Assembly: GCF_019797745.1 (NCBI RefSeq) | Contig: NZ_VOSI01000002.1 | Location: 248,001 to 312,000 of the forward strand | Source of the DNA: Edaphocola aurantiacus | GTDB taxonomy: Bacteria > Bacteroidota > Bacteroidia > Chitinophagales > Chitinophagaceae | Reading direction: 5' to 3' | DNA length: 64,000 bases | Shown here: positions 43,654-53,043 of the stretch, in pieces | How positions within the stretch are numbered: the stretch's first letter is position 1 | Layout of the letters: every line of letters begins with the position of its first letter | Program-made: the position numbers and the translations under genes | The notes under the pieces: model-generated | Databases searched by the model: none | Told to the model about the DNA's origin: nothing | The model's input: only the letters and a program-made list of their open reading frames with translations

Positions 43654-45831
43654 ATGAATAACGAAGCTATAGTACAAAACACTTCCGGCATGCAGGTAGA
43701 GAAATTCTACTATGATAACAAGACGGTGAAAATGTTTGGTGTTGCAGCCATTTTCTGGGGTGTGATCGGCATGCTCGCAGGAGTTTACATTGCATTTGAA
43801 CTGGCCTTCCCATCCTGGAATCTGGGCTGGGCCCCGATCACCTTTGGACGTATGCGCCCTGTGCATACCAATGCTGTCATCTTTGCCTTCGTCGGCAACA
43901 TTATATACATGGGGGTTTACTACTCCCTGCAACGCCTGCTGAAAGCGCGTATGTTCAGCGACAAACTCAGCAAAATCCACTTCTGGGGCTGGCAACTGAT
44001 TATTCTTTTCGGCGCATTAAGCCTCTGGATGGGCTTTACACAAGGTAAAGAATACGCCGAGCTGGAATGGCCGCTGGATATTGCCATCACACTCATATGG
44101 GTAGTCTTCGGTATCAATATGTTTGGTACGATCCTGAAAAGAAGAGAGCGCCACCTGTATGTGGCTATCTGGTTCTATATCGGCACCTGGGTAGCTGTGG
44201 CTATGCTGCATATTGTAAACTCATTTGCACTGCCCTATTCCGGTATGCATAGCTATAGCTGGTATGCTGGTGTACAGGACGGCCTGGTACAATGGTGGTA
44301 CGGACATAATGCGGTAGCCTTCTTCCTGACTACTCCATTCCTCGGTCTGATGTATTACTTCGTGCCTAAAGCAGCCGGCAGACCTGTATATTCTTACCGC
44401 TGGTCTATTATCCACTTCTGGTCGCTTATCTTCATTTATATCTGGGCTGGGCCACACCACCTGCTCAATACCGCATTACCCGGCTGGGCACAGTCTTTAG
44501 GTACTGTATTTTCCATCATGCTTATTGCACCCTCATGGGGTGGTATGCTCAACGGTTTGCTGACCCTGCGCGGCGCATGGGATAAGGTGCGTGACGAGCC
44601 TGTTCTGAAGTTCTTTGTGGTAGCACTTACCTGTTATGGCATGGCTACATTCGAGGGGCCTATGTTGTCTCTGAAAAGCGTTAATGCCATCAGTCACTAT
44701 ACAGACTGGACCATTGCACACGTACACGTTGGTGCGCTGGGCTGGAACGGATTCCTGGCCTTCGGCGCCATCTATTGGCTGTTTCCGAGATTATACCGCA
44801 CAGAATTATTTTCTAAAAAACTGGCCAATACCCACTTCCTTATCGGCACCCTCGGCATCATCCTGTATGTAGTACCTATGTACTGGGCTGCACTGACACA
44901 GTACATGATGTGGAAGCAGTTTACACCGGAAGGAACACTGAAATATCAGTTCATCGAAACAGTAACCAAAATTGTACCGATGTATGCCTTAAGGGGATTC
45001 GGTGGTCTGCTCTATGTTTCCGGAATATTCCTGCTGATATACAACATCGTCAAAACGGCTAAGAAAGGAAACTTCCTTGCTGAAGAAGAAGCCTTTGCCG
45101 CACCATTACCAAAAGTGATGCCTAAGGTGGCCAAAGAACACTGGCACAACTGGATCGAGCGCCGCCCTGTGCAAATGCTGGTATTAGCCCTGATCGCAGT
45201 CGCTATCGGTGGTATTGTAGAGATGGTACCAACATTCCTGGTCAAATCAAATATTCCATCAATCACTTCTGTGAAACCCTATACCCCGCTTGAGTTACAC
45301 GGCCGTAACATTTATATCCGTGAAGGCTGTTATACCTGTCACTCCCAGATGATACGCCCCTTCCGTCATGAAGTAGCACGTTACGGAGATTATTCTAAAG
45401 CAGGTGAATTTGTGTATGATCATCCGTATCAATGGGGCTCTAAACGCACCGGACCGGATCTGGCCCGTATCGGTGGAAAATACCCGGACAGCTGGCATTA
45501 CAATCATATGCTGGAACCGGAAATGATGACTGCAGGTTCTATCATGCCGGCTTACCCATGGCTGTTCACAGATCGTATCGACAAAACCAAAACACCGGAT
45601 ATCATCAATGCGATGACCAGGCTGGGTGTTCCATACCCTAAAGGATATGATGCTATCGCAAATGACGATCTGGAAAAGCAGGCAATGCAGATCAAAGAAA
45701 GCCTGGCGAAGGATAAAATAAAAGTACAAACAACTGATGAGATCGTAGCCCTGATCGCTTATCTGCAACGCATGGGTACAGACATCAAAAAAGATAACAG
45801 GGACAGCCTGAATATGGCCGTACCGAATTAA
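43654..45831 (+). CDS. ccoNO: Fused CcoN-CcoO, cbb3-type cytochrome c oxidase subunits I/II
   Basis: A 725-residue fusion of the catalytic subunit CcoN and mono-haem subunit CcoO. Start at the ATG at 43654 (MNNEAIVQ); an earlier in-frame ATG at 43558 would run into ccoS. The CcoN part (about 1-480, about 12 membrane helices) has haem and copper ligands in RMRPVHTNAVIF, WWYGHNAVAFFLTTP, WAGPHHLLNTALP and DWTIAHVHVGALGWNG. After a linker (about 485-545), the CcoO part has CXXCH in EGCYTCHSQMIRPFRHE (about 558-562), then a cytochrome c fold. It reduces oxygen with high affinity and pumps protons. Fusion is common in Bacteroidota. Confidence 0.95.
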   Translation: MNNEAIVQNTSGMQVEKFYYDNKTVKMFGVAAIFWGVIGMLAGVYIAFELAFPSWNLGWAPITFGRMRPVHTNAVIFAFVGNIIYMGVYYSLQRLLKARMFSDKLSKIHFWGWQLIILFGALSLWMGFTQGKEYAELEWPLDIAITLIWVVFGINMFGTILKRRERHLYVAIWFYIGTWVAVAMLHIVNSFALPYSGMHSYSWYAGVQDGLVQWWYGHNAVAFFLTTPFLGLMYYFVPKAAGRPVYSYRWSIIHFWSLIFIYIWAGPHHLLNTALPGWAQSLGTVFSIMLIAPSWGGMLNGLLTLRGAWDKVRDEPVLKFFVVALTCYGMATFEGPMLSLKSVNAISHYTDWTIAHVHVGALGWNGFLAFGAIYWLFPRLYRTELFSKKLANTHFLIGTLGIILYVVPMYWAALTQYMMWKQFTPEGTLKYQFIETVTKIVPMYALRGFGGLLYVSGIFLLIYNIVKTAKKGNFLAEEEAFAAPLPKVMPKVAKEHWHNWIERRPVQMLVLALIAVAIGGIVEMVPTFLVKSNIPSITSVKPYTPLELHGRNIYIREGCYTCHSQMIRPFRHEVARYGDYSKAGEFVYDHPYQWGSKRTGPDLARIGGKYPDSWHYNHMLEPEMMTAGSIMPAYPWLFTDRIDKTKTPDIINAMTRLGVPYPKGYDAIANDDLEKQAMQIKESLAKDKIKVQTTDEIVALIAYLQRMGTDIKKDNRDSLNMAVPN

Positions 45832-45851
45832 TCATACACAAACCAAGGTTT

Positions 45852-46022
45852 ATGAAATTCAGAAATTATCTGACCTCAATCGAAGGCATCAGTGCGTATC
45901 CATTGTTTACACTGATCTTGTTCATGCTCATTTTCGTTCTCGCATCGATCCTGATTTTCAGCAAGAGTAAAAAAACCATCGATCACATCAAGAATATTCC
46001 CCTGGAAGACGGACAGGAATAA
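45852..46022 (+). CDS. CcoQ-like small cbb3 subunit
   Basis: A 56-residue protein (MKFRNYLTSIEGISAYPLFT...). It has one membrane helix (about 17-37) and a charged C-terminus (SKKTIDHIKNIPLEDGQE). Its place between ccoNO and ccoP, the single helix and the length match CcoQ/FixQ, which stabilises cbb3. The sequence itself is poorly conserved, so the name rests on position. The start lies 20 bp after the ccoNO stop. Confidence 0.8.
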   Translation: MKFRNYLTSIEGISAYPLFTLILFMLIFVLASILIFSKSKKTIDHIKNIPLEDGQE

Positions 46023-46045
46023 AATATCATTAATCCACATAGCTG

Positions 46046-47227
46046 ATGAGAAAAATATTATCACTAATCGCCCTTACAGCCCCTAATATATTGTGGGCCG
46101 CAGACCCAACTCCTGCTACAGCAAGTGCAGGTCCGGAGAGTCCATGGGCAGCCCTGGCCAATCCTGTAGCCATCATCATGGTCACTATACTGATCGTACT
46201 GCTCTTCGTTATTATTTTCCTGAGCCGTATTGTACTGAACTCCCTGGAGTTTTACAAGGCTAAACGGCAGGCCGAAAAACGCAAAAGCAATAGTAGTACA
46301 CTGACGGCAATATTAATACCACTCCTCCTGTTCTCCGGCCTGAATGCCTTTGCACAGACAGCCGATGAGGCTGCCGAAGCGGCACCCAAAGCTGTGGAGC
46401 TGATAGGAGGCATGAACCCTACATTGTTCTATACGCTTTTTGGTGTATTTATCCTGGAAGTAGTGGTCATTGTTGTCCTGCTTTCTGTAACCCGCTTCCT
46501 GGTTGGCCTGGAGCGCAAAAAAGAGTATAAGAAAGAAAAAGGGATCAGCTGGTGGGAAAAAATGAATGCCACCAAATCATTGGATGCTGCCTCAGAAGCC
46601 GAGGCCAACTGGGGGCATAGTTATGATGGCATTGAGGAGCTGGACAATCCTACACCACCCTGGTGGGTAGCCGGCTTTGCCCTCTCCGTCATTGTAGGGG
46701 TCATATACTTCTACCGCTATGACATTGCGAAAACGGCTCCGAACCAGTTGGAAGAATATGCGATTGAGGTACAGAAAGGAGAAGCAGCAAAGCTTGCCTA
46801 TCTCGCTTCTGCAGCCAATAATGTAGATGAAAATACAGTAACGGTATTAACTGAGGCAACAGATATTGAAGCCGGAAAAGCAGTATTTGTACAGGTATGT
46901 GCAGCCTGCCACGGAGCAGATGGCGGTGGTAGTGTAGGACCAAACCTCACAGATGACTACTGGCTGCATGGTGGTGGTATCAAAGACATCTTCCGCACCA
47001 TTACAGTCGGCGTTCAGGATAAGGGAATGAAATCCTGGAAAGATGATTACTCGCCAAGACAGATCCAGCAAATTGCCAGCTATATTAAAACACTGCATGG
47101 TACCAAACCCGCGACACCAAAAGCTTCGCAAGGAGAGTTGTATATAGAGGAAAGCAAAGAAAACAGTACACAAGCTACAGCCGCTCATGGGACAGCTACT
47201 GCAGCGGACAGTACATCAGTACAGTAA
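46046..47227 (+). CDS. ccoP: CcoP-like cbb3 cytochrome c subunit with a single CXXCH
   Basis: A 393-residue membrane-anchored cytochrome c subunit. Hydrophobic segments lie near 38-58, 82-103, 131-152 and 210-228. The N-terminal CcoP region contains WGHSYDGIEELDNPTPPWW. One CXXCH is visible (C285, C288, H289 in VCAACHGADGGG), followed by GPNLTDDYWLHGGG with methionine ligand candidate KGMKSW. Proteobacterial CcoP usually has two CXXCH motifs; here I see one. It passes electrons to the CcoNO core. Confidence 0.92.
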   Translation: MRKILSLIALTAPNILWAADPTPATASAGPESPWAALANPVAIIMVTILIVLLFVIIFLSRIVLNSLEFYKAKRQAEKRKSNSSTLTAILIPLLLFSGLNAFAQTADEAAEAAPKAVELIGGMNPTLFYTLFGVFILEVVVIVVLLSVTRFLVGLERKKEYKKEKGISWWEKMNATKSLDAASEAEANWGHSYDGIEELDNPTPPWWVAGFALSVIVGVIYFYRYDIAKTAPNQLEEYAIEVQKGEAAKLAYLASAANNVDENTVTVLTEATDIEAGKAVFVQVCAACHGADGGGSVGPNLTDDYWLHGGGIKDIFRTITVGVQDKGMKSWKDDYSPRQIQQIASYIKTLHGTKPATPKASQGELYIEESKENSTQATAAHGTATAADSTSVQ

Positions 47228-47252
47228 GTTTTTTTGTTTTGAGTTGAAAAAA

Positions 47253-47290
47253 AGGCTGTCCTGATTCTTCAAGACGGCCTCTATTTTTTC
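47253..47290 (+). terminator. Weak terminator/attenuator between ccoP and ccoG
   Basis: AGGCTGTC (47253-47260) pairs with GACGGCCT (47273-47280) over 8 bp with one wobble, followed by CTATTTTTTC. It would give partial read-through into ccoG. Confidence 0.5.
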
Positions 47291-47338
47291 AGAAAGTCCT
47301 GCAAATCCTTCATCCATGTTTCCTTAAAATTTTACAAC

Positions 47339-48736
47339 ATGGCATTTATTAAAGAGAGTGAACACTCTTTCAGAGACGAGCTATCAACCATAGACGAAAA
47401 AGGCAAACGTAAGTGGATCTATCCTTCAAAACCAAAAGGAAAATTCACCACTGCACGCTATTACCTGAGTTACCTGTATTACGCATTGTTCTTCGGTCTT
47501 CCGCTCATACATATTCATGGACATCCGCTATTACAATTCAATATTCCGGAAGGTAAGTTCATTATTTTCGGCACCATATTCTGGCCCCAGGATTTTTTCA
47601 TTTTCGGGCTCATCATGGTTGCAGCCATCCTTTCGATTGCCCTGTTTACCATGGCCTACGGCCGTATTTTCTGCGGATGGATCTGTCCGCAAACCATATT
47701 CATGGAAACCCTGTTCCGCCGTATCGAATATGCAATTGACGGAGACGCCGCGCAGCAGCGCATCTTGAAAAAACAACCCTGGACCACTAAAAAAATTATC
47801 AAAAGAGTCCTCAAACAAAGTCTCCTCATTGCACTATCCTTCCTGATCGCAAATACTTTTCTGGCCTACATCATAGGCACAAAATCCTTGCTTAAAATCA
47901 TGAGCGAACCGGTAATGCAGCATGTCGGCGGCTTCATGGCCATACTATTATTTACCGGGGTATTCTACGGAGTATTTGCCTACATGCGCGAACTGGTATG
48001 TACGAACATCTGCCCCTACGGAAGACTACAAAGTGTACTGCTCGATAAGGATTCTATAGTAGTGGCCTACGATTATAAAAGAGGAGAGCCCCGTGCCAAA
48101 TTCCGTAAAGTGCAGGGCGATGCAGGTGATTGCATTGACTGTCTGCAATGTGTGCGGGTATGTCCTACTGGTATTGACATCCGTAATGGGACACAGCTGG
48201 AGTGTATTAATTGCACCGCCTGTATTGATGCCTGCGATGCTATGATGGTAAACATAAAACGGGATACCGGCCTGATCCGTTATGCATCTGAAAGCAATAT
48301 TGCAGAAGGCAAAAAAAGTGTTTTCACCTTAAAGCTAAAAGTATATACCAGCATTCTGGCCATTATCATGATCGGCATTACAGTGCTGCTCGCAAAGAGT
48401 AAAAACGTAGATGGAAATATCATCCGTTCGGCAGGCATGTTATTTCAAGAGCGCGGTACAGACAGCATTTCAAACCTGTATAATGCCAAATTTATCAACA
48501 AAACATTTGACCGTTTCGATCTTAGTCTGAAGCTGGAAGACCGGAAAGGATATATACAGATGGTGGGCAAGGAGCAGATCGGTATGCGCCCGGAAAGTCA
48601 GGGCAGTACTAATTTCTTTATCGTACTACCTCGTACAGAAATCCGCAACCGGAAGGAGAAGCTAAAGATCGGTGTATACGAAAACGGGAAGCTGGTCATG
48701 TACTTACACACCACTTTCCTCGGACCAATGTCCTGA
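47339..48736 (+). CDS. ccoG: CcoG/FixG cbb3 oxidase accessory iron-sulfur protein
   Basis: A 465-residue membrane protein of the FixG/CcoG/RdxA type, which reduces Cu(II) for cbb3 assembly. The N-terminal half has several membrane helices with FCGWICPQTIFMETLFR (CxxxCP, about 110-126) and MRELVCTNICPYGRLQSVL. The ferredoxin-like core near 264-300 has CIDCLQCVRVCPTGID and CINCTACIDACDAMM, two 4Fe-4S sites. The C-terminal about 120 residues are a periplasmic beta domain. It is followed by ccoH at 33 bp. Confidence 0.95.
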   Translation: MAFIKESEHSFRDELSTIDEKGKRKWIYPSKPKGKFTTARYYLSYLYYALFFGLPLIHIHGHPLLQFNIPEGKFIIFGTIFWPQDFFIFGLIMVAAILSIALFTMAYGRIFCGWICPQTIFMETLFRRIEYAIDGDAAQQRILKKQPWTTKKIIKRVLKQSLLIALSFLIANTFLAYIIGTKSLLKIMSEPVMQHVGGFMAILLFTGVFYGVFAYMRELVCTNICPYGRLQSVLLDKDSIVVAYDYKRGEPRAKFRKVQGDAGDCIDCLQCVRVCPTGIDIRNGTQLECINCTACIDACDAMMVNIKRDTGLIRYASESNIAEGKKSVFTLKLKVYTSILAIIMIGITVLLAKSKNVDGNIIRSAGMLFQERGTDSISNLYNAKFINKTFDRFDLSLKLEDRKGYIQMVGKEQIGMRPESQGSTNFFIVLPRTEIRNRKEKLKIGVYENGKLVMYLHTTFLGPMS

Positions 48737-48769
48737 ACAATTTATTCAACCAAATCAAAAAATAAAATC

Positions 48770-49252
48770 ATGGAATACCAAGTCAAAACAAAAAAGCCAT
48801 ACGGCTTCTGGAATTGGGGTACTATACTCACCTTCGTTTTTATCCTGGGGGCTTCAGGAATTATCTTCATGGTGTACCGCTCACAGCAAATGTCTGCAGA
48901 ACTGGTTACAGACAATTATTATGCAGAGGAATTGCAATTTCAAAAAAAGATAGACGCACGTACCGCAGCCAATACCCTATCCCGCAAAGTGGCTATTGAA
49001 TATATGGATGCACAGGATGCAATCGTGGTATCCTTTCCGCAGGAATGCCTGAAAGAACATATAAAAGGCCATATCTATTTCTACAATCCAGCTAGTGGCA
49101 AACAGGATCGCATTATTCCCATCACTATGGATGCACAGGGCTTGCAGGTGATCGCCGCAGGCAAGATCGACAAAGGCACCTATTCTGTACAGGTGGAGTG
49201 GAGCATGAATGACAGGGCTTACAGTACAGATGTTCCGTTTACCAAACTATAG
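48770..49252 (+). CDS. ccoH: FixH/CcoH family protein
   Basis: A 160-residue protein with one membrane helix (about 15-40, WGTILTFVFILGASGIIFMVY) after a short cytoplasmic head. The characteristic DNYYAEELQFQKKIDA stretch (about 47-62) comes next, then a periplasmic beta domain. FixH/CcoH binds CcoN and is needed for cbb3 stability. It lies 33 bp downstream of ccoG and 4 bp before the TauE/SafE-type gene, so all three are likely cotranscribed. Confidence 0.9.
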   Translation: MEYQVKTKKPYGFWNWGTILTFVFILGASGIIFMVYRSQQMSAELVTDNYYAEELQFQKKIDARTAANTLSRKVAIEYMDAQDAIVVSFPQECLKEHIKGHIYFYNPASGKQDRIIPITMDAQGLQVIAAGKIDKGTYSVQVEWSMNDRAYSTDVPFTKL

Positions 49253-49256
49253 CGAT

Positions 49257-49967
49257 ATGTACACCGCAATTTTATTTTCCGCATTGGCAATGGGCTTCCT
49301 GGGCAGTTTTCACTGTATTGGTATGTGTGGACCACTAGCCTTATCACTTCCGGTACAGCACCTCAGCGGATGGAGGCGATGGATGGGTATACTCCTTTAC
49401 AATCTCGGACGCATCAGTACCTATGCTATACTGGGTTGGCTGCTGGGCCTGATCAGCACACAATTTTCATTCTTTGGCTGGCAGCAAAAAATATCGGTAA
49501 TATTGGGTTCTGTGATGATCGGCTACCTGCTCTACAGCTTGTTGTCAGGAAGAAAAAAAGTTAGAAAAGCCATACAATTACCCTGGCAGAAAAATGTGCT
49601 GCAAGCCCTGGGCCGATTATATGCTCATAAAAAAAGCTATACCCTTTTCTTAATTGGGCTGCTCAATGGTTTATTGCCCTGTGGCATGGTCTATATGGCC
49701 CTTACCGCAGCATTTGCATTGGGCAGTCATCAACAGGCAGCTACATTTATGGCGGCCTTCGGTGCAGGTACATTACCGGCCATGGCAGGTATCGGTTACC
49801 TGGGCAGTATGATCAGTCTCAATCTGCGCAACAAAATTCGTCGTGCAGGACCTTATCTGGCAGGCTTTATGGGGCTGCTGCTCGTCCTTCGGGGTCTGAA
49901 CCTGGGCATTCCTTACCTGAGTCCGGAAATCAGGGAGCAAAAGGTGAGTTGCTGTAGCCCGAAATAA
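49257..49967 (+). CDS. Sulfite exporter TauE/SafE-type membrane protein of the cbb3 locus
   Basis: A 236-residue protein with about six to seven membrane helices. The start is the ATG at 49257 (MYTAILFS), 4 bp past the ccoH stop. An earlier in-frame ATG at 49209 would overlap ccoH. Features are GFLGSFHCIGMCGPLALSLP (about 10-29) and LFLIGLLNGLLPCGMVYMAL, typical of the TauE/SafE/CcdA-like family found beside FixGH genes. The C-terminus is CCSPK, a possible metal-binding tail. Some relatives affect copper or cytochrome assembly; the cargo here is not known. Confidence 0.82.
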   Translation: MYTAILFSALAMGFLGSFHCIGMCGPLALSLPVQHLSGWRRWMGILLYNLGRISTYAILGWLLGLISTQFSFFGWQQKISVILGSVMIGYLLYSLLSGRKKVRKAIQLPWQKNVLQALGRLYAHKKSYTLFLIGLLNGLLPCGMVYMALTAAFALGSHQQAATFMAAFGAGTLPAMAGIGYLGSMISLNLRNKIRRAGPYLAGFMGLLLVLRGLNLGIPYLSPEIREQKVSCCSPK

Positions 49968-50036
49968 AGGGCAGGAAAAGCAAAAAATCAAAATCCTTAT
50001 CCTTAAATAGTTTATTTTCGTCACATATTTTTCGGT

Positions 50037-51287
50037 ATGGTATTAAATTATGTCTGGATAGGTTTTTTCCTCATCGGTTTTATCGTTGCATTATATAAGG
50101 TGGCATTTCTGGGCCAGATGGATATTTTTTCCACCATGGTCACCAACTTATTTGACAGTGCCAAGACCGGCTTCGAAATATCTATCGGTCTTACCGGTAT
50201 GATGGCCCTCTGGCTGGGTATTATGAAGATCGGTGAGCATGCAGGTGTGGTAAATGTTTTTGCCCGTGGCGTACAGCCGTTTTTCAAAACCCTTTTCCGT
50301 GGAGTACCTAAAGGACATCCGGCCTATGGCAACATTGCCATGAACTTCTCGGCCAATATGCTGGGACTGGACAATGCCGCGACTCCGCTCGGGTTAAAAG
50401 CCATGAATGATTTGCAGGAGCTGAACCCCCAGAAAGAAAAAGCGAGCGATGCCCAGATCATGTTCCTGGTGCTGAATACCGCAGGTATTACCCTGATCCC
50501 CTCATCGGTCATTGCCATTCGCCAGTCGATGGCGATAGAACAGCATATAGCCAACTTTAATGCTGCTGACATTTTCTTACCTATTCTTATTTCAACATTT
50601 GTAGCCTTTACGGCGGGCATACTGATCACATCTGCTTTTCAGCGCATCAATATTTTTAAATGGCCGGTCATTATTTTTATCCTGGGCTTTGGCGGTGCTA
50701 TATTCGGGCTGGCCGCATGGTTACGCCAGTTTCCTGCTGAGACGATGAGCAAATATGTGGGCCTTATCGGTAGTGGGGTGATCCTTACGATCATTATGCT
50801 GTTCCTGATAGCTGGTCTGCGCAAAAAACTCAATGTATACGATCTGTTTATCGAGGGGGCCAAAGAAGGCTTTACTACGGCCATCAAAATCATCCCGTAC
50901 CTGGTGGCCATGCTGGCCGCGATCAGCGTATTCCGCAGCTCTGGCTGTATGGACTACCTGGTGAATGGCATTGCTTTTGTAGTAGCTGCAATGGGATTAA
51001 ATACAGATTTTGTACCGGCACTTCCGGTGGCTTTCATGAAGCCATTAAGTGGTGGCGGTGCCCGTGGTTTGATGGTTGATGTACTTAAGGAACATGGTGT
51101 AAACTCTTTCCCCGGAAAGATTGCCTCTATTATACAAGGCTCAACTGAGACCACATTTTATGTACTCGCCGTGTACTTCGGCAGTATCAATGTAAAAGAT
51201 ACCCGCTATGCTTTGCTATGCGGTTTGCTGGCCGACGGAATCGGTTTAATTACAGCTATTCTCGTAGGCTATCTTTTCTTTCATTAA
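50037..51287 (+). CDS. Nucleoside recognition domain protein, SpmA-SpmB-like fusion
   Basis: A 416-residue membrane protein. Two nucleoside recognition (Gate) domains appear in tandem. The first (about 40-160) has FEISIGLTGMMALWLGIMKIG and NFSANMLGLDNAATPLGLKAM. The second, in the C-terminal half (about 270-410), has GAKEGFTTAIKIIPYLVAMLA and FMKPLSGGGARGLM. The family is found as separate SpmA and SpmB in spore formers; in Bacteroidota the fused form has no known role. About ten membrane helices are predicted. It is followed by nadE at 23 bp. Confidence 0.88.
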   Translation: MVLNYVWIGFFLIGFIVALYKVAFLGQMDIFSTMVTNLFDSAKTGFEISIGLTGMMALWLGIMKIGEHAGVVNVFARGVQPFFKTLFRGVPKGHPAYGNIAMNFSANMLGLDNAATPLGLKAMNDLQELNPQKEKASDAQIMFLVLNTAGITLIPSSVIAIRQSMAIEQHIANFNAADIFLPILISTFVAFTAGILITSAFQRINIFKWPVIIFILGFGGAIFGLAAWLRQFPAETMSKYVGLIGSGVILTIIMLFLIAGLRKKLNVYDLFIEGAKEGFTTAIKIIPYLVAMLAAISVFRSSGCMDYLVNGIAFVVAAMGLNTDFVPALPVAFMKPLSGGGARGLMVDVLKEHGVNSFPGKIASIIQGSTETTFYVLAVYFGSINVKDTRYALLCGLLADGIGLITAILVGYLFFH

Positions 51288-51310
51288 TTTTATAGCTGAT
51301 TTTTTATCTG

Positions 51311-52996
51311 ATGAAGATATTTCTGGCCCAACAAAACTATATTATCGGTGACTTTGAGCACAACACTTCCAGGATACTGCAAGCCATAGAACAGGCTGCA
51401 GCTGCAGGTGGTGAGCTTATCGTCTTCCCCGAACTGGCTATCTGTGGCTACCCTCCGCGCGATTTCCTGGAGTTCGAAGATTTTATCGATGCCTGCAAAA
51501 ATAGTATTGACCGTATCTGCGCCGCTGCGCGGGATATTGCAGTACTGGTAGGTGCGCCCAGCCGCAACCCGGTACCACAAGGGAAAGACCTGTTCAATAG
51601 TGCATACTTTATTTACGAAGGCAAGGTGCAGCAGGTGATCAACAAAACCTTGCTGCCCAATTATGATATTTTTGATGAATACCGCTACTTCGAACCGTCC
51701 TTTGACTGGAATATCGTTTCGTTCAAAGGCAAGCGTCTGGCGGTAACTATTTGTGAAGATATATGGGATATGGAAGCTGATCTGATGTATCGTTTCTCCC
51801 CTATGGATAAACTGATCGAACAGCAACCAGATATCATGATCAACCTCAGTGCTTCTCCGTTCGATTATACACATGCAGAAGACAGGCTTTGGGTGGTTAA
51901 AGAGAACTGTAAAAAGTACCAGCTGCCAATGCTCTATTGCAATACGGTTGGCTCTCAAACCGAGATCGTCTTTGACGGCGGATCGATCATTGCGGATGCC
52001 TCCGGCAATATCCTCAAAACATTACCCTATTTCGAAGAGGCTTTAGATGCTGTAATCTGGAATGAAGAAGACAACAGCCTGGAGCTGCCGGTGCAGCAAA
52101 GTGCGGAAACACTGCCTTCTGCTCCATTGAACCCGGTTACCTATGAAAGTGAACTGAATATAGATCGCATTCATAGTGCCCTGGTTATGGGCATACGCCA
52201 GTATTTTGAAAAGATGGGCTTTAGCCAGGCTGTTGTAGCCAGCTCTGGTGGTATTGACAGTGCAGTAACACTGGCACTGGCCTGTGAGGCACTGGGACCA
52301 GATAAGGTACATGCGCTGCTGATGCCTTCGCAATTTTCTACAGGCCATTCGGTAGATGATGCGGTACAGCTGTCTGAAAACCTGAACAACCGTTATGACA
52401 TCATCCCGATCAAGCCGGTATTTGACACCTTTGAAGCTGCGCTGAAACCCGTTTTTGGTGACAGACCATTTGACGTAGCAGAGGAAAATATACAGGCCCG
52501 TACCCGTGGTACGATGGTGATGGCACTGGCCAATAAATTTAATTACATATTACTCAACACTTCTAACAAAAGTGAACTGGCTACCGGTTACGGCACCTTA
52601 TACGGTGACATGGCCGGCGGACTGGCGGTACTGGGAGATGTATACAAAATGCAGGTATATGCCCTGGCGCGATACATCAATCGCAACGAAGAGATCATAC
52701 CGGAACATATCATTACTAAAGCCCCTTCTGCAGAGCTGCGCCCGGGACAAAAGGACAGCGATAGTCTGCCGGACTACCAGGTACTCGACAGCATTATCTA
52801 CCAGTATGTAGAACGCCGTCAGAGCCCGCAGAACATTACCAGTCAGGGTTATGATCCTGCATTGGTTAAAAGGGTTATTACCATGATCAACCGGAATGAA
52901 TATAAGCGCAACCAATTCTGCCCTATCATCAGGGTATCATCCAAATCCTTTGGCATTGGTCGCAGAATACCGATCGTAGGAAAATATTTAGGTTAA
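51311..52996 (+). CDS. nadE: Glutamine-dependent NAD+ synthetase
   Basis: A 561-residue two-domain enzyme. The N-terminal nitrilase-like glutaminase (about 1-250) has the catalytic Glu in VFPELAICGYPPRDF, Lys in NKTLLPNYDIFDEYRYF and Cys in TICEDIWD (about 158). The C-terminal ATP-pyrophosphatase half (about 275-545) begins with SSGGIDSAVTLALACEALG (about 310-328). It adds ammonia from glutamine to nicotinic acid adenine dinucleotide. It lies 23 bp after the nucleoside-recognition gene and 47 bp before tryptophan 2,3-dioxygenase, suggesting a shared transcript. Confidence 0.97.
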   Translation: MKIFLAQQNYIIGDFEHNTSRILQAIEQAAAAGGELIVFPELAICGYPPRDFLEFEDFIDACKNSIDRICAAARDIAVLVGAPSRNPVPQGKDLFNSAYFIYEGKVQQVINKTLLPNYDIFDEYRYFEPSFDWNIVSFKGKRLAVTICEDIWDMEADLMYRFSPMDKLIEQQPDIMINLSASPFDYTHAEDRLWVVKENCKKYQLPMLYCNTVGSQTEIVFDGGSIIADASGNILKTLPYFEEALDAVIWNEEDNSLELPVQQSAETLPSAPLNPVTYESELNIDRIHSALVMGIRQYFEKMGFSQAVVASSGGIDSAVTLALACEALGPDKVHALLMPSQFSTGHSVDDAVQLSENLNNRYDIIPIKPVFDTFEAALKPVFGDRPFDVAEENIQARTRGTMVMALANKFNYILLNTSNKSELATGYGTLYGDMAGGLAVLGDVYKMQVYALARYINRNEEIIPEHIITKAPSAELRPGQKDSDSLPDYQVLDSIIYQYVERRQSPQNITSQGYDPALVKRVITMINRNEYKRNQFCPIIRVSSKSFGIGRRIPIVGKYLG

Positions 52997-53043
52997 AAAC
53001 ATAAACGACAAACCGTAAAAAACGAAGTACAACAATAAAGAAA

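Noticed and set aside
49209-49256. Upstream ATG for the TauE/SafE gene
   Set aside because: It lies within ccoH; the ATG at 49257 follows the ccoH stop directly.
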